NCBI GenBank assembly: GCA_028292265.1
Contig: JAQGMR010000051.1
Location: 37,455 to 101,454 of the forward strand
Length of the DNA stretch: 64,000 nucleotides
Direction: 5' to 3'
Source of the DNA: Herminiimonas sp.
Lineage (GTDB): Bacteria > Pseudomonadota > Gammaproteobacteria > Burkholderiales > Burkholderiaceae_D
The notes under the pieces are model-generated. The model did no database searches. It was given only the letters and a program-made list of their open reading frames with translations, and was not told where the DNA came from. The position numbers and the translations under genes were made by a program. Numbering within the stretch: the stretch's first letter is position 1; each line of letters starts with the position of its first letter. Positions 7,499 through 16,116 of this stretch are shown one piece after another.

Positions 7499-9481
7499 TC
7501 ACTGCGTTGTGCTCGGTTCATCCGGCGGTGTCCGTGGCACTTCCCCTGCTCTTGTAGTTTGGCCTTGGTCCGATGCGAATGGGACCGATTGAGGCAGCGC
7601 GACAGTCGGCTCTGGAACGGATACCAATACAGGCCCGCGCTCTGTGGTCGGGTCCAACGCTGATGTTTGCGTCGAGCCGGGCTGAGGTCTAGCTGACGAG
7701 GGCACAAGCGACGAAGAAGGAACCAGTCGCGGTCGAACCGTCGGCTCCGGTGTCGGGACCACTACAGGCGCGCTCGAAACTGGCGATGCAGGAGGTCGAC
7801 CCGGCGAAGGCGTCGGCGCGATTAGTGGTGCAGACGCAGAACCCGACGGGACGCCGCTCGGCTGCCCCTGCAAGTTGGCGCGCGACGCGGGCGGCGCTGC
7901 TCCTTCGGCCTTACCCATGAAAAGAACATCGGCCCGATTTGGCACAACGTGGTTGTCAGTGGGTAGCGCGATCGCATCGTTAACCGGTTTCACCAGCCGC
8001 GGCGTGATCACGAAGATCAATTCAGTCTGATCATTCAAGAACTCAGTGGAGCGGAACAAGGCGCCCACAATTGGCACCTCGCCCGCGCCAGGGAAGCGGC
8101 TAATGGTTTCGGTTACGTTATTGCGGATCAGTCCTGCCACCGCAAAGCTCTGTCCGTCGTTCAACTGGACCGTGGTATCGACCCGCCGCGTTGTAAGCGA
8201 GGGCAGCACGGACGTCACGCCGCCGACCGTGGTGAAAGGAGATCCGGTCTGCGACAGTTCCGATACTTCCGAAACCAGTTTGAGGTTGATGCGGGTGCCA
8301 TCCAGCACGGTAGGCATAAACTTTAGGCCGACCCCGAACTCCTTCTCCTCAAGCGTGATAGTTGCCGCGCCAAAGCCATTGGTTTGTGCAACCGGGATGA
8401 AGATCTTTCCGCCGGACAGGAAGCTAGCTTGCTGTCCGCTGATGGCCATGATGTTTGGTTCAGCGAGCACACGAACCAGGCCATCCTTCTTCTGGGCGTC
8501 GATTCCAAGTAGTGAGGCACCGCGCGTGGCAGCGTTGAGCACGCCGCTTGCAACCGCGTTGCCGCCGCTGACCTGGCCTGCCGCGCTACCGGTGATGCTG
8601 GCCGTGCCTGTATTGGGATTGAACTGGCCAAAGACAGCCGGCCCGCCGCCGATGATGCCGGAAGCTATGCGCGAAGTCATGCCGTCCGCGGAAGTGGAAA
8701 GCCGCGTGAAATCGAGCCCAAATCTATCCAGGAGGGTCTTGCTTACCTCGGCGATTTTCACCTCAAGCATTACCTGCTGAGGCGTATTGATGCGCAAGAG
8801 ATTGACTACGCGCTTGCCATCGCCATAGGACGTCGCGATATGCATGACGTCATCCAGCCTGAGGGCGTCGCTGACTCTCCCGGTAAGCACGAGGGTATTT
8901 TCGGCGCCGCGTACGGTAATGCCAGTCTCTTCAGGCATTACCTCTAGCAGTTTTGCGCGGAGCGTCTCCGGGTCGAGCGTGACAATAATGTCCTTGACGT
9001 GACAGCTGCCATCGGCGCCTTGCAAAACCACATTCATTGAGCCCGCTTTTTTACCGAGAATGAAGAGCTCGGTCGGACTTAACAGAGTTATGTCCACGTC
9101 TGAAATCGAGTCCTCGTTCATTGGTGTGGGAGGTGGTGGCACGGCGGCGGCACCGCCAGGCGCTGCAGCTTTTCCGGCATCCACCGGCCGCATGGCGCGG
9201 CTATTTGAACGGCCGCCGATCACCATGCGCACTACCGGAGCGTCGAGCTTCAGCACCGTAGTCTTCCCTAGTGAAACGGCGGACGGTTTGTCCATTACAA
9301 CGGCAGTACAGGGCTTGAGAACAGTCCCTCGCGGGGGCGCTGAAGCGCCATCCGCCGAACCAGGAGCTTTACCGGCGGATTGCGCATTGCCCGCGGCCGC
9401 AAGCGTCGCGATAATGCCTGCCACGAAAAGCGCAACCATGGATGGACTTGCTATTTTGTTGGGCACGGTAATGGCTCCCAT
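7499..9481 (-). CDS. rcpA: RcpA/CpaC, outer-membrane secretin of the Flp pilus
   Basis: 660 residues. A signal sequence (SMVALFVAGIIATLAAAGNA) is followed by an N-terminal pilus-secretin domain (about 60-200), a BON-like region (about 190-260) and the secretin core (about 300-510, ending LIFVITPRLVKP). After about residue 515 comes an unusual tail of about 145 residues, rich in Pro, Ser, Ala and Thr. It forms the outer-membrane gate for Flp pili. The start shown is the ATG at 9481; GTG at 9466 has a better ribosome site (GGGAG) and also gives a full signal peptide. It lies 8 nt after cpaB. Confidence 0.93.
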   Translation of the reverse strand: MGAITVPNKIASPSMVALFVAGIIATLAAAGNAQSAGKAPGSADGASAPPRGTVLKPCTAVVMDKPSAVSLGKTTVLKLDAPVVRMVIGGRSNSRAMRPVDAGKAAAPGGAAAVPPPPTPMNEDSISDVDITLLSPTELFILGKKAGSMNVVLQGADGSCHVKDIIVTLDPETLRAKLLEVMPEETGITVRGAENTLVLTGRVSDALRLDDVMHIATSYGDGKRVVNLLRINTPQQVMLEVKIAEVSKTLLDRFGLDFTRLSTSADGMTSRIASGIIGGGPAVFGQFNPNTGTASITGSAAGQVSGGNAVASGVLNAATRGASLLGIDAQKKDGLVRVLAEPNIMAISGQQASFLSGGKIFIPVAQTNGFGAATITLEEKEFGVGLKFMPTVLDGTRINLKLVSEVSELSQTGSPFTTVGGVTSVLPSLTTRRVDTTVQLNDGQSFAVAGLIRNNVTETISRFPGAGEVPIVGALFRSTEFLNDQTELIFVITPRLVKPVNDAIALPTDNHVVPNRADVLFMGKAEGAAPPASRANLQGQPSGVPSGSASAPLIAPTPSPGRPPASPVSSAPVVVPTPEPTVRPRLVPSSSLVPSSARPQPGSTQTSALDPTTERGPVLVSVPEPTVALPQSVPFASDQGQTTRAGEVPRTPPDEPSTTQ

Positions 9482-9489
9482 TATTGTTA

Positions 9490-10335
9490 TTAGAAGCAGT
9501 TGAGCACGCGGGACGTGCCCTGTATGACTTCAACACAGGTCGAGGGCGGTGCTGGTGGCGCTGGCCGAGCACGCGGCTGTACTGGCTTTGCGAGTGCGAC
9601 CAATTTCACGGGCGGCGCTTCCTCTGGGCCAAATAATTGCCGCTTTGTGATGCCGACCGTTTTAACCGACTCCTTGTCGACCTGGTTGCGCAGCACCAGG
9701 GACAACGTGCCGACACTGCGTGCAAGATCCAGTTTTTCCGAGTCGGCCGGAGAGAGCTCCAGCGTGACGGCGCTCACCACTTTCGGCTTGGTATCGTCGC
9801 GCCCCGCCTCCTGTGCCACCGCAAGCACCAGCACGTGTTCAAGAACGGTCTTGCTGATCTGTTTGCTTTCGGCGTTCTTTCCATCTTCCCGGTCCTGCTG
9901 TGCGTTGACCATGACGTCGACGTAGGTTCCTGGAAGCGCGAAGCCGGCTACTCCCACGACGTCATTGACGCGTACCGTCATTGCGCGTTTGCCCTCTGAA
10001 ATTACGGCGGACAATCCTCCGTGCGTTCCGAGCGGCGCGAGCTTGCCTTCCAGGAAGGGCTCGCCGCGTAGCACGCTGACTTTGATCACGCGATCCTGCA
10101 AAGCTTTCACATCCCGGAAGGCGCCCGGAGGCATCGAACCACTAGGCCAGTCCACTGTCTGCAGTAGTTGCGGATTAAGCCGGCTACCCATTTCTATGTC
10201 AGTGGCCGCTACAACGACCTTGTTTGACGCAACTGCATTTGCCTGACGCGCAACCCATCCCGCGGCATACACAGCAGCGGCCAGGCCACTCATCAGTGCA
10301 AGCACCAGTAACACTACCGCCTTGATATTTTTCAT
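9490..10335 (-). CDS. cpaB: CpaB/RcpC, Flp pilus assembly protein with SAF domain
   Basis: 281 residues. An N-terminal membrane anchor (residues 6-26), a SAF domain (about 40-110, VVVAATDIEMGSRL) and an RcpC/CpaB domain (about 110-225, MTVRVNDVVGVAGFALPGTYVDV). The C-terminus is Pro-rich with two cysteines (TCVEVIQGTSRVLNCF). The protein is a periplasmic partner of the secretin. A GGAG site precedes the ATG. It is placed between cpaA and the secretin gene, the standard order. Confidence 0.95.
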   Translation of the reverse strand: MKNIKAVVLLVLALMSGLAAAVYAAGWVARQANAVASNKVVVAATDIEMGSRLNPQLLQTVDWPSGSMPPGAFRDVKALQDRVIKVSVLRGEPFLEGKLAPLGTHGGLSAVISEGKRAMTVRVNDVVGVAGFALPGTYVDVMVNAQQDREDGKNAESKQISKTVLEHVLVLAVAQEAGRDDTKPKVVSAVTLELSPADSEKLDLARSVGTLSLVLRNQVDKESVKTVGITKRQLFGPEEAPPVKLVALAKPVQPRARPAPPAPPSTCVEVIQGTSRVLNCF

Positions 10336-10370
10336 AATGGCTCCGCCTGATTAAGCGATCCGCGAAAGTC

Positions 10371-10952
10371 CTACCAAAACCCGAGCTGCCGAGCGACCAG
10401 ATACGCAGCCGAACCGATGGCGATGTTGACGCCGTAAGGTAATTTGCCGACTGACAGGACGGTTGCAAAGGGAGCGGGTCTTACCCCATTGGTCACAGAT
10501 AAGGCGAGGTCCTGAGTAACCGCCACGACGTTGGCCACCATCCGGCCAAGCACCTTGTGGAAAACCGCAAATCCCAAGGCCGTCACGCCGCCCACAATGA
10601 ATATGAACGCCACAGCAGAGAAAATTGCGGGCGCTCCGAGAAAGGCGCCTACCATTGCCATCAGCTTTACATCACCGGCGCCGGTGGTTTTGAGCGCATA
10701 GAGCGGCAATGTCAGCAGTAGTCCCACTCCCATTCCAAGCAGCGCCCACAGGAAGCCCTGTTGCGGCGAGGCCGGAGCCAGGCCGTTGTAAAGCAGCGCG
10801 AACACAATTCCTGAAGCCGTAAGCCAATTCGGAATACGGAAGGACCGAACATCGATCACCGCTGCAAGCACCAGCAATGCGATGAGCACGCCAGTACGGA
10901 CGTCAAAAATAAGCATGCCGAGCAAGGTGAATACTGACGATAGTTCCTGCAT
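10371..10952 (-). CDS. cpaA: CpaA/TadV, A24-family prepilin peptidase
   Basis: 193 residues from the ATG at 10952, chosen for an AGGA site 6 nt upstream; a longer frame reaches 11066 but adds a hydrophilic, unconserved stretch. About six membrane segments. The two catalytic aspartates of the A24 family are visible: DVRSFRIPNWL (about residue 37) and the GxGD motif TGAGDVKLMAMVGAF. It is the short TadV-type peptidase without an N-methyltransferase domain. It should cleave the Flp and TadE-type preproteins encoded downstream, and possibly the orphan prepilin at 12562-12708. It is the first gene of the tad operon. Confidence 0.94.
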   Translation of the reverse strand: MQELSSVFTLLGMLIFDVRTGVLIALLVLAAVIDVRSFRIPNWLTASGIVFALLYNGLAPASPQQGFLWALLGMGVGLLLTLPLYALKTTGAGDVKLMAMVGAFLGAPAIFSAVAFIFIVGGVTALGFAVFHKVLGRMVANVVAVTQDLALSVTNGVRPAPFATVLSVGKLPYGVNIAIGSAAYLVARQLGFW

Positions 10953-11516
10953 GACGGATCCTGGCGAGTGCGAGGCAGATGTGGAAACTATAGGCATGTG
11001 GTTCTCTGCGCACATGGCCTCGCCGTCCTTAGTCGTACAGGACGCTGCGACTCTTTTATGCGGCATCGAACCGGGACAAAACGACTAGAAAATCAAGCTT
11101 GAAAGGCGGGACTGTTCTGCGTTGCAACGCTTTCTCGGCTATGCCTGCCGCCGCTTTGCGACTTGTTCTTGCGCCGCAGTTTTGAGCCGGTGATGTGGGC
11201 CAGGATGCAGGCTTGCTGTCGTCTCACGATCGGTAACGCGGGCGCTTCGGAGCCGGCAGGAAACGCAATACCACGTGGCCGGTGAGGCAAATTGCGCAGC
11301 AGCGGGGCAGGGCTTCGTTGCTTGCAGATCATTGCGACTGCCTGCGATCGCCTGCGATTGCCACTGAGGAGGGCTGGGCGTCATAAAGGAAGGGTGACGC
11401 GGGAAAATGACCCGGAGGTTAGTGCGAATTCCCAGGGCTGAATCACATTGAACGGTGCAGCAAAAATATCTCTGCGCCGTTCAATGTGCAGCCCGGCAGT
11501 AAGGGTTGTGAGCCGC
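10953..11516. other. 564-bp non-coding gap upstream of cpaA
   Basis: No convincing gene. The part next to cpaA should hold the tad promoter, but I cannot place it with confidence. Short echoes such as GCGATCGCCTGCGATTGCC occur near 11345, and a strong inverted repeat lies at 11444-11488. Confidence 0.5.
11444..11488. terminator. 17-bp inverted repeat, possible terminator of the hydrolase gene or operator
   Basis: Arms CACATTGAACGGTGCAG (11444-11460) and CTGCGCCGTTCAATGTG (11472-11488) pair over 17 bp with one G-T mismatch around an 11-nt A/T-rich loop. It lies 28 nt downstream of the MBL hydrolase stop (minus strand). There is no T run after either arm, so intrinsic termination is uncertain; an operator or RNA processing element is equally possible. 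Confidence 0.45.
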
Positions 11517-12407
11517 CTATCGGTTGCTGGGCAGGCCAAGCCCCGAAACATCAACCCCAGCCGCGGCCCTTAGCGAGTGCCCGGTCAACCGCTCGAACTC
11601 CACCGGATCATGCGCGCAAAACACTTCAATCTCGTTGCCATGATCCCGGCGCAATCGGCGCACCCGTTCCTGGTTGCCGAGCCGCGCCTCGCGATCCTTT
11701 TCCAGCATGGTTTGATAGAAGCGCAGCCCCGGCGTGCACCAGGGGTGCTCCAGGTCCATCTCGCGATGGTAAAAATAGGCATCACCAGTCTGCAGCAACC
11801 AGCGCTCGGCGGTGCGGATCGCGATACCGGCGTGACCGAAGGTATGGCCGGGGAGCGGCACCATAAGTATCTCTGGCGGCAAGCCGGGAATATTTCGCAC
11901 GCACTCAAAACCGTACCAGCCCTCGCCGCGGCCTCTGCCATAAACCTTCCAGCGATCTCGACTCGACCACTGCTGTGGTCGGAAGCGCTGGCGGTCCATC
12001 CAGGTCTTTTGCATCAAGGCGTAGTCGCGTTCCTGCTGCAGCATGTGGACGGTGGCATTCGGAAAATCGTCCAGGCCGCCGGCATGGTCAAAATCCAGGT
12101 GCGTCAACACAATGTGCTGGACGTCAGTGGCGGCGAACCCGAGCTGCTCTATCTGACGCACCGCAGTCATTTCTTCCCGAAAATCCGGGCTGAGCAATGC
12201 CAGGAAAAAACTGCTAAGCCGACTCGCCGGGTTGGCCACGTCGCGTAGCCCAAAACCGGTGTCGATCAGCACCAGACCCTGTTCAGTTTCGACGAGCAGG
12301 CAGTGGCAGCACAATTCGCCACGCCTCGTGAGCGATTGTGTTCGGCCGTCCATCAACTTTCCACCGAGCGGGCAAGATGAAATGCAATTCAGGTGGTGTA
12401 CACGCAT
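11517..12407 (-). CDS. Metallo-beta-lactamase-fold hydrolase (lactonase-like)
   Basis: 296 residues from the ATG at 12407, with AAGGAG 7 nt upstream. Metal-binding motif LTHLDFDHAGG (HxDxDH form) at about residue 113, a later His in PLPGHTFGHAGIAI, and an Asp in TGDAYF. This arrangement is that of the MBL superfamily, and the HLDFDHAGG form with a long C-terminal helix resembles N-acyl-homoserine-lactone lactonases and related hydrolases. The substrate cannot be told from sequence. No signal peptide, so cytoplasmic. It stands alone on the minus strand. Confidence 0.85.
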   Translation of the reverse strand: MRVHHLNCISSCPLGGKLMDGRTQSLTRRGELCCHCLLVETEQGLVLIDTGFGLRDVANPASRLSSFFLALLSPDFREEMTAVRQIEQLGFAATDVQHIVLTHLDFDHAGGLDDFPNATVHMLQQERDYALMQKTWMDRQRFRPQQWSSRDRWKVYGRGRGEGWYGFECVRNIPGLPPEILMVPLPGHTFGHAGIAIRTAERWLLQTGDAYFYHREMDLEHPWCTPGLRFYQTMLEKDREARLGNQERVRRLRRDHGNEIEVFCAHDPVEFERLTGHSLRAAAGVDVSGLGLPSNR

Positions 12408-12561
12408 TGCTGTTCTCCTTGTCGCCATTGGTGTTGACCCGGCTGGCCGCACTCAGTTCGACGCTTGTACCCGCCACGCGGATGCCCGCTTTTGCGGTAT
12501 CGGCTGAGTGATTGGACCGGCGAACAGGCAATGCAGTTGCCGGCGCAATTGCGGGCTCGTC

Positions 12562-12708
12562 TCACGGTGGTCTGCTCAAGGCGAGAAGCGCGAGTATGCA
12601 AATGACTGCCACAAGCAAGCCCACCAGTGCCGCCTCCATCATCGACAGGCCGCTTTCGTCTGCGAGAAACGCGGAGGTGGCCGCGACGAGACGAGCGACG
12701 GTTTGCAT
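12562..12708 (-). CDS. Orphan Flp-like prepilin micro-protein (48 aa)
   Basis: A 48-residue frame too short for routine ORF calling. It starts at the ATG at 12708 with GGAG 5 nt upstream. The leader MQTVARLVAATSAFLADESG ends in Gly; then LSMMEAALVGLLVAVICIL begins a single hydrophobic helix with Glu at +5. This is the class III (Flp/TadE) prepilin signature; the mature peptide would be only 28 residues, ending SRPP. Unlike flp1/flp2 it has Ala, not Tyr, at +6 and almost no C-terminal domain. It lies 1.6 kb from cpaA, whose peptidase could process it. Function unknown; it could be a minor pseudopilin or a remnant. Confidence 0.72.
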   Translation of the reverse strand: MQTVARLVAATSAFLADESGLSMMEAALVGLLVAVICILALLALSRPP

Positions 12709-13181
12709 ACCGGCTCCAATGGGGGACGGCGACCTCGATTGGCTAGCGTCGTCGCGTGAAGTGTGCGTGGTGTGGTCATCATTGTGGCGCAGCGGTATCG
12801 GCGCCGCCTGAGCAGGAAGTACCTTCCCGGCCAGTCATCAGGTCCCCTTTTTCGAGACGGAAAGCGGGTCAAAGCGACTACAGTGAAGGACGTTTAATAA
12901 AACGCCGTTGTCGTGGAGCAGCGCGTCGCATTGCAATGGCGTGAATAGCCAACGGCTCTAAACGTTCCCGCCGCAATCCTCCGACAACAGTTGGCGTTGG
13001 GGCGTCAGCACAACTGCGTGAAAAGGTGAGAGACGACTCCTGCGAAGTGTCTGAACCTGACGCTGCTCCCAACCACCGAGAATAAGCCGCATGCAAACTG
13101 GCTGTAGTATTGCGGAGCGCGTCTGCAATTGGCATGGATCCACGTCGTAAAAATTACCTCTTAAAAACAAAGGGCTTAGAC
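12709..13181. other. 473-bp divergent gap between the orphan prepilin and the hydroxylase operon
   Basis: Must contain promoters for both directions, but I cannot place -35/-10 elements with confidence. Short frames here show no recognisable protein. A region near 13110 extends the iorA-like frame upstream, but without a ribosome site. Confidence 0.4.
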
Positions 13182-13646
13182 ATGACGGTAGCGCTGACGG
13201 TAAACGGTAAAAAGCAGACCTCGCCCGCTTCGCCGGACACGCCTCTGCTTTATGTGCTGCGCAACGATCTGGAATTGAACTCGTGCAAATTCGGCTGCGG
13301 GCAAGCGCTTTGCGGCGCCTGCACCGTAATCCACGATGGCAATGCAATCCGCTCCTGCGTCACACCGGTTAGTTCTGTTGCAAACGGCGCCGTCACAACG
13401 CTGGAAGGCATCGGCGCGGGCGGCAAATTGCATGCGCTGCAAAAGGCCTTCATCGAAGAACAGGCAGCCCAATGCGGCTTTTGCTCTTCCGGCATGATCA
13501 TGTCCGCCAAGGTGCTACTGGATTCAAATCGCTCCCCGACCGAAGCCGACATCCGCAATGCGCTTGCGGGCAACCTTTGTCGCTGTGGCGCGCACAGCCG
13601 CATCATCAAGGCAGTGCAGCGCGCCGCGAAGGAGATGCACGCATGA
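13182..13646 (+). CDS. 2Fe-2S small subunit of a molybdenum hydroxylase (IorA-like)
   Basis: 154 residues from the ATG at 13182 (AAAGGG upstream); an in-frame extension to 13110 is not supported. An N-terminal plant-type [2Fe-2S] domain with CKFGCGQALCGAC (residues 35-47) and a C-terminal [2Fe-2S] domain with CGFCSSGMIM and NLCRCGAH. This is the small subunit of xanthine-oxidase-family enzymes of the isoquinoline 1-oxidoreductase/aldehyde dehydrogenase group. Electrons pass from the Mo site through both clusters. Its stop overlaps the start of the large subunit gene (ATGA). Confidence 0.93.
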   Translation: MTVALTVNGKKQTSPASPDTPLLYVLRNDLELNSCKFGCGQALCGACTVIHDGNAIRSCVTPVSSVANGAVTTLEGIGAGGKLHALQKAFIEEQAAQCGFCSSGMIMSAKVLLDSNRSPTEADIRNALAGNLCRCGAHSRIIKAVQRAAKEMHA

Positions 13647-15946
13647 ACACCCCTGCGAGCAACACTGCGAGTCTCCCTCCGACCAGTACAGCCACCGCCT
13701 CACCGTCCCGCCGGCGATTCCTGAAGCGCGGAGTGGCGTTGACAGTGGCCTTCTCGCTGCTGCCGGCATTCGACTCGGTGGCGCAACAGCCTGAAGCAAA
13801 GCCGCTTCCTGGCAGCCTTCAGAACAATCGCAAGCTCGACGGATGGCTCCGCATTAACGCGGATGGCACAGTGACCGTTTTTACGGGAAAGGCAGAGCTT
13901 GGGCAGGGGATTCTTACTGCGTTGTCTCAGATCGTTGCCGACGAACTTGATGTGGCATTCGGCCGGGTCCGCATCGTCTCGGCCGATACGGCGCTGACGC
14001 CGAACGAAGGGGTCACCTCAGGCAGCCTTTCCATCGAGAACAGCGGAACCGCGCTGCGCTATGCCTCGGCCGAAGCGCGCCATCTTCTACTTCGTGCAGC
14101 GGCCGAAAAACTGAATGCACCGCAAGAGGACCTGCAGGTGGTTGACGGCGTCATCACGGCACCGAACGGCGACAAGGCGAGCTACTGGGAACTCACCGGC
14201 GACGCCATGTTGGCCCGCGATGCGAGCGCCTCCATTACGCCCAAGGCGGCTGGCAAGCATCGCGTGGTTGGCACTGAAGTACAACGCATCGACTTGCCGG
14301 GAAAGATGACCGGGGCTCCGTCATATGTGCAGGACATGCGCTTGCCCGATATGGTGTTCGGGCGGGTTGTGCGCCCTCCGTCGCCGCGCGCGCGGCTGAT
14401 GTCTTTGGACGACGGGCCAGTGCGGCAGATGCCTGGCGTGATTGCGGTGGTTGTGGATGGCAGCTTTGTGGCCGTCGCGGCCAACCGTGAGGAGCAGGCG
14501 ATCGCGGCTATGCAGGCGCTCCGGTCGGCGGCCAAGTGGGAGGAGGTTCACGACCTTCCGCCATCCGGCGCCGAACTCTTCAAGCACATGAAGACTGCAA
14601 TGCGAAAGGAAACGTCAATTGCCAGTGACAAGACAGATCCGAGCCCGCTGCCATCAGGAATTAAGACCGTCCAGGCCGCTTATACGCGCGCGTTCATGTC
14701 GCATGCATCGATTGGACCATCTTGCGCCGTTGCGCATCTCCGGGACGGCAAGTTGCATGTCTGGAGCCATACGCAGGGTGTGTTCCCTTTGCGCACCGAC
14801 CTTGCCAAGACGCTCGCCATGAAGCCGGCGGATGTCACCGTTACGCACGTCGCCGGTTCGGGTTGCTATGGGCAAAATGGCGCTGACGATGTCGCGCTTG
14901 ACGCGGCACTTCTGGCGCGGGCCACTGGTGGGCGACCCGTCAAACTGCAGTGGATGCGCGAAGATGAATTCTCGTGGGCACCGTACGGCTCTGCCATGGC
15001 GTTCGAGATGCGCGGCAGTGTTGATTCAGCGGGGCGGATTGTCGAATGGAACCACGAGCTGTGGAGCCACGCGCATTCAATGCGTCCCGGCGATCGGGAG
15101 GGCAACAACCTGCTGGCATCGTGGTACCTGGAGAAGCCATTCAAGATTGGCAGGGGCAAGAACAACCCGCTGCCTGCCGGCGGTGGCGACCGCAATGCCA
15201 TCCCGCTCTACAACTTCCCGCGTCAGCACATCGTTAATAACCTGCTGCCCGATATGCCGGTAAGGGTGTCGGCGCTGCGCACGCTCGGCGCCTATGGCAA
15301 CGTCTTTGCGCTCGAGTCGTTCATGGATGAACTGGCGCTGGCGGCGAGGGTCGATCCGGTGGAGTTTCGTCTGCGCCATCTGGACGATCCGCGCGCGAAG
15401 ACAGTCATCGAGACAGTGGCGAAGAAGGCTGCGTGGCATGCAACCCATGCTCGCGGGGCGGGGCGCGGAAGGGGCATTGGCTTCGCAAAATACAAGAACC
15501 ATGCGACCTACGCAGCGGTGGTGGCCGATGTGGAAGTCGATCGAAGCAGTGGCGCAATTCGCGTCGTGAAATTGTGGGCCGCGGCCGAGGGCGGGCAGAT
15601 CATCAATCCGAACGGCTTCCGAAACCAGATCGAGGGCGGCATGATCCAGTCGTCCAGCTGGACATTGTTTGAAGCCGTGAAATTCGGAAGCGCCGGCATG
15701 TTGACCAAGTCGTGGCTGGACTACCGAATCATGCGTTTCCCCGAAGTGCCGGACGTTGAGGTTACGCTGATAGACCGCCCGGACTTGCCGTCTCTTGGCG
15801 CCGGGGAAGCCGTGCACGGCCCGACCGTGGCAGCCATTGCCAATGCGGTGGCTGATGCGTTGGGATCGCGCGTTCGTGAGGTGCCGATGTCTCCCGAGGC
15901 AGTCAAGCGGGCCGTCGACGAAGCCCGCAACCTGAAACGAGCATGA
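13643..15946 (+). CDS. Molybdopterin-binding large subunit of a molybdenum hydroxylase (IorB-like), Tat-exported
   Basis: 767 residues from the ATG overlapping the small-subunit stop. A Tat leader (SPSRRRFLKRGVALTVAF, residues about 21-38) precedes the molybdopterin domains. Seen: GKAELGQGILTAL (first Mo-cofactor loop, about residue 93), QNGADDVALDAALLARATG, RTLGAYGNVFALESFMDEL, and the C-terminal GAGEAVHGPTVAAIANA carrying the catalytic Glu. It is the single-chain large subunit as in IorB, oxidising an N-heterocycle or aldehyde in the periplasm. No cytochrome c or MocA/XdhC maturation gene is adjacent, so the electron acceptor and Mo supply are encoded elsewhere. The substrate is not predictable. 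Confidence 0.92.
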   Translation: MNTPASNTASLPPTSTATASPSRRRFLKRGVALTVAFSLLPAFDSVAQQPEAKPLPGSLQNNRKLDGWLRINADGTVTVFTGKAELGQGILTALSQIVADELDVAFGRVRIVSADTALTPNEGVTSGSLSIENSGTALRYASAEARHLLLRAAAEKLNAPQEDLQVVDGVITAPNGDKASYWELTGDAMLARDASASITPKAAGKHRVVGTEVQRIDLPGKMTGAPSYVQDMRLPDMVFGRVVRPPSPRARLMSLDDGPVRQMPGVIAVVVDGSFVAVAANREEQAIAAMQALRSAAKWEEVHDLPPSGAELFKHMKTAMRKETSIASDKTDPSPLPSGIKTVQAAYTRAFMSHASIGPSCAVAHLRDGKLHVWSHTQGVFPLRTDLAKTLAMKPADVTVTHVAGSGCYGQNGADDVALDAALLARATGGRPVKLQWMREDEFSWAPYGSAMAFEMRGSVDSAGRIVEWNHELWSHAHSMRPGDREGNNLLASWYLEKPFKIGRGKNNPLPAGGGDRNAIPLYNFPRQHIVNNLLPDMPVRVSALRTLGAYGNVFALESFMDELALAARVDPVEFRLRHLDDPRAKTVIETVAKKAAWHATHARGAGRGRGIGFAKYKNHATYAAVVADVEVDRSSGAIRVVKLWAAAEGGQIINPNGFRNQIEGGMIQSSSWTLFEAVKFGSAGMLTKSWLDYRIMRFPEVPDVEVTLIDRPDLPSLGAGEAVHGPTVAAIANAVADALGSRVREVPMSPEAVKRAVDEARNLKRA

Positions 15947-15987
15947 CCGGTGAGAGGGACGGTCGGTGCCGTCGGCATCCTCAGATC

Positions 15988-16023
15988 ATGTCGATAATGT
16001 CGATATCGCCAATATCGTCGAGA
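15988..16023. repeat. 9-bp degenerate tandem repeat (4 units)
   Basis: Units ATGTCGATA, ATGTCGATA, TCGCCAATA, TCGTCGAGA: two identical and two diverged copies in the gap after the hydroxylase operon. Function not apparent. Confidence 0.6.
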
Positions 16024-16116
16024 AACCCCGGTGTTTGACGAACATTGATTGAAGCGCACCGGATCTAATGTCGAGGCATCCTGATCGCTCGCATCAAGTA
16101 AGGTCGTCGGCCCACG

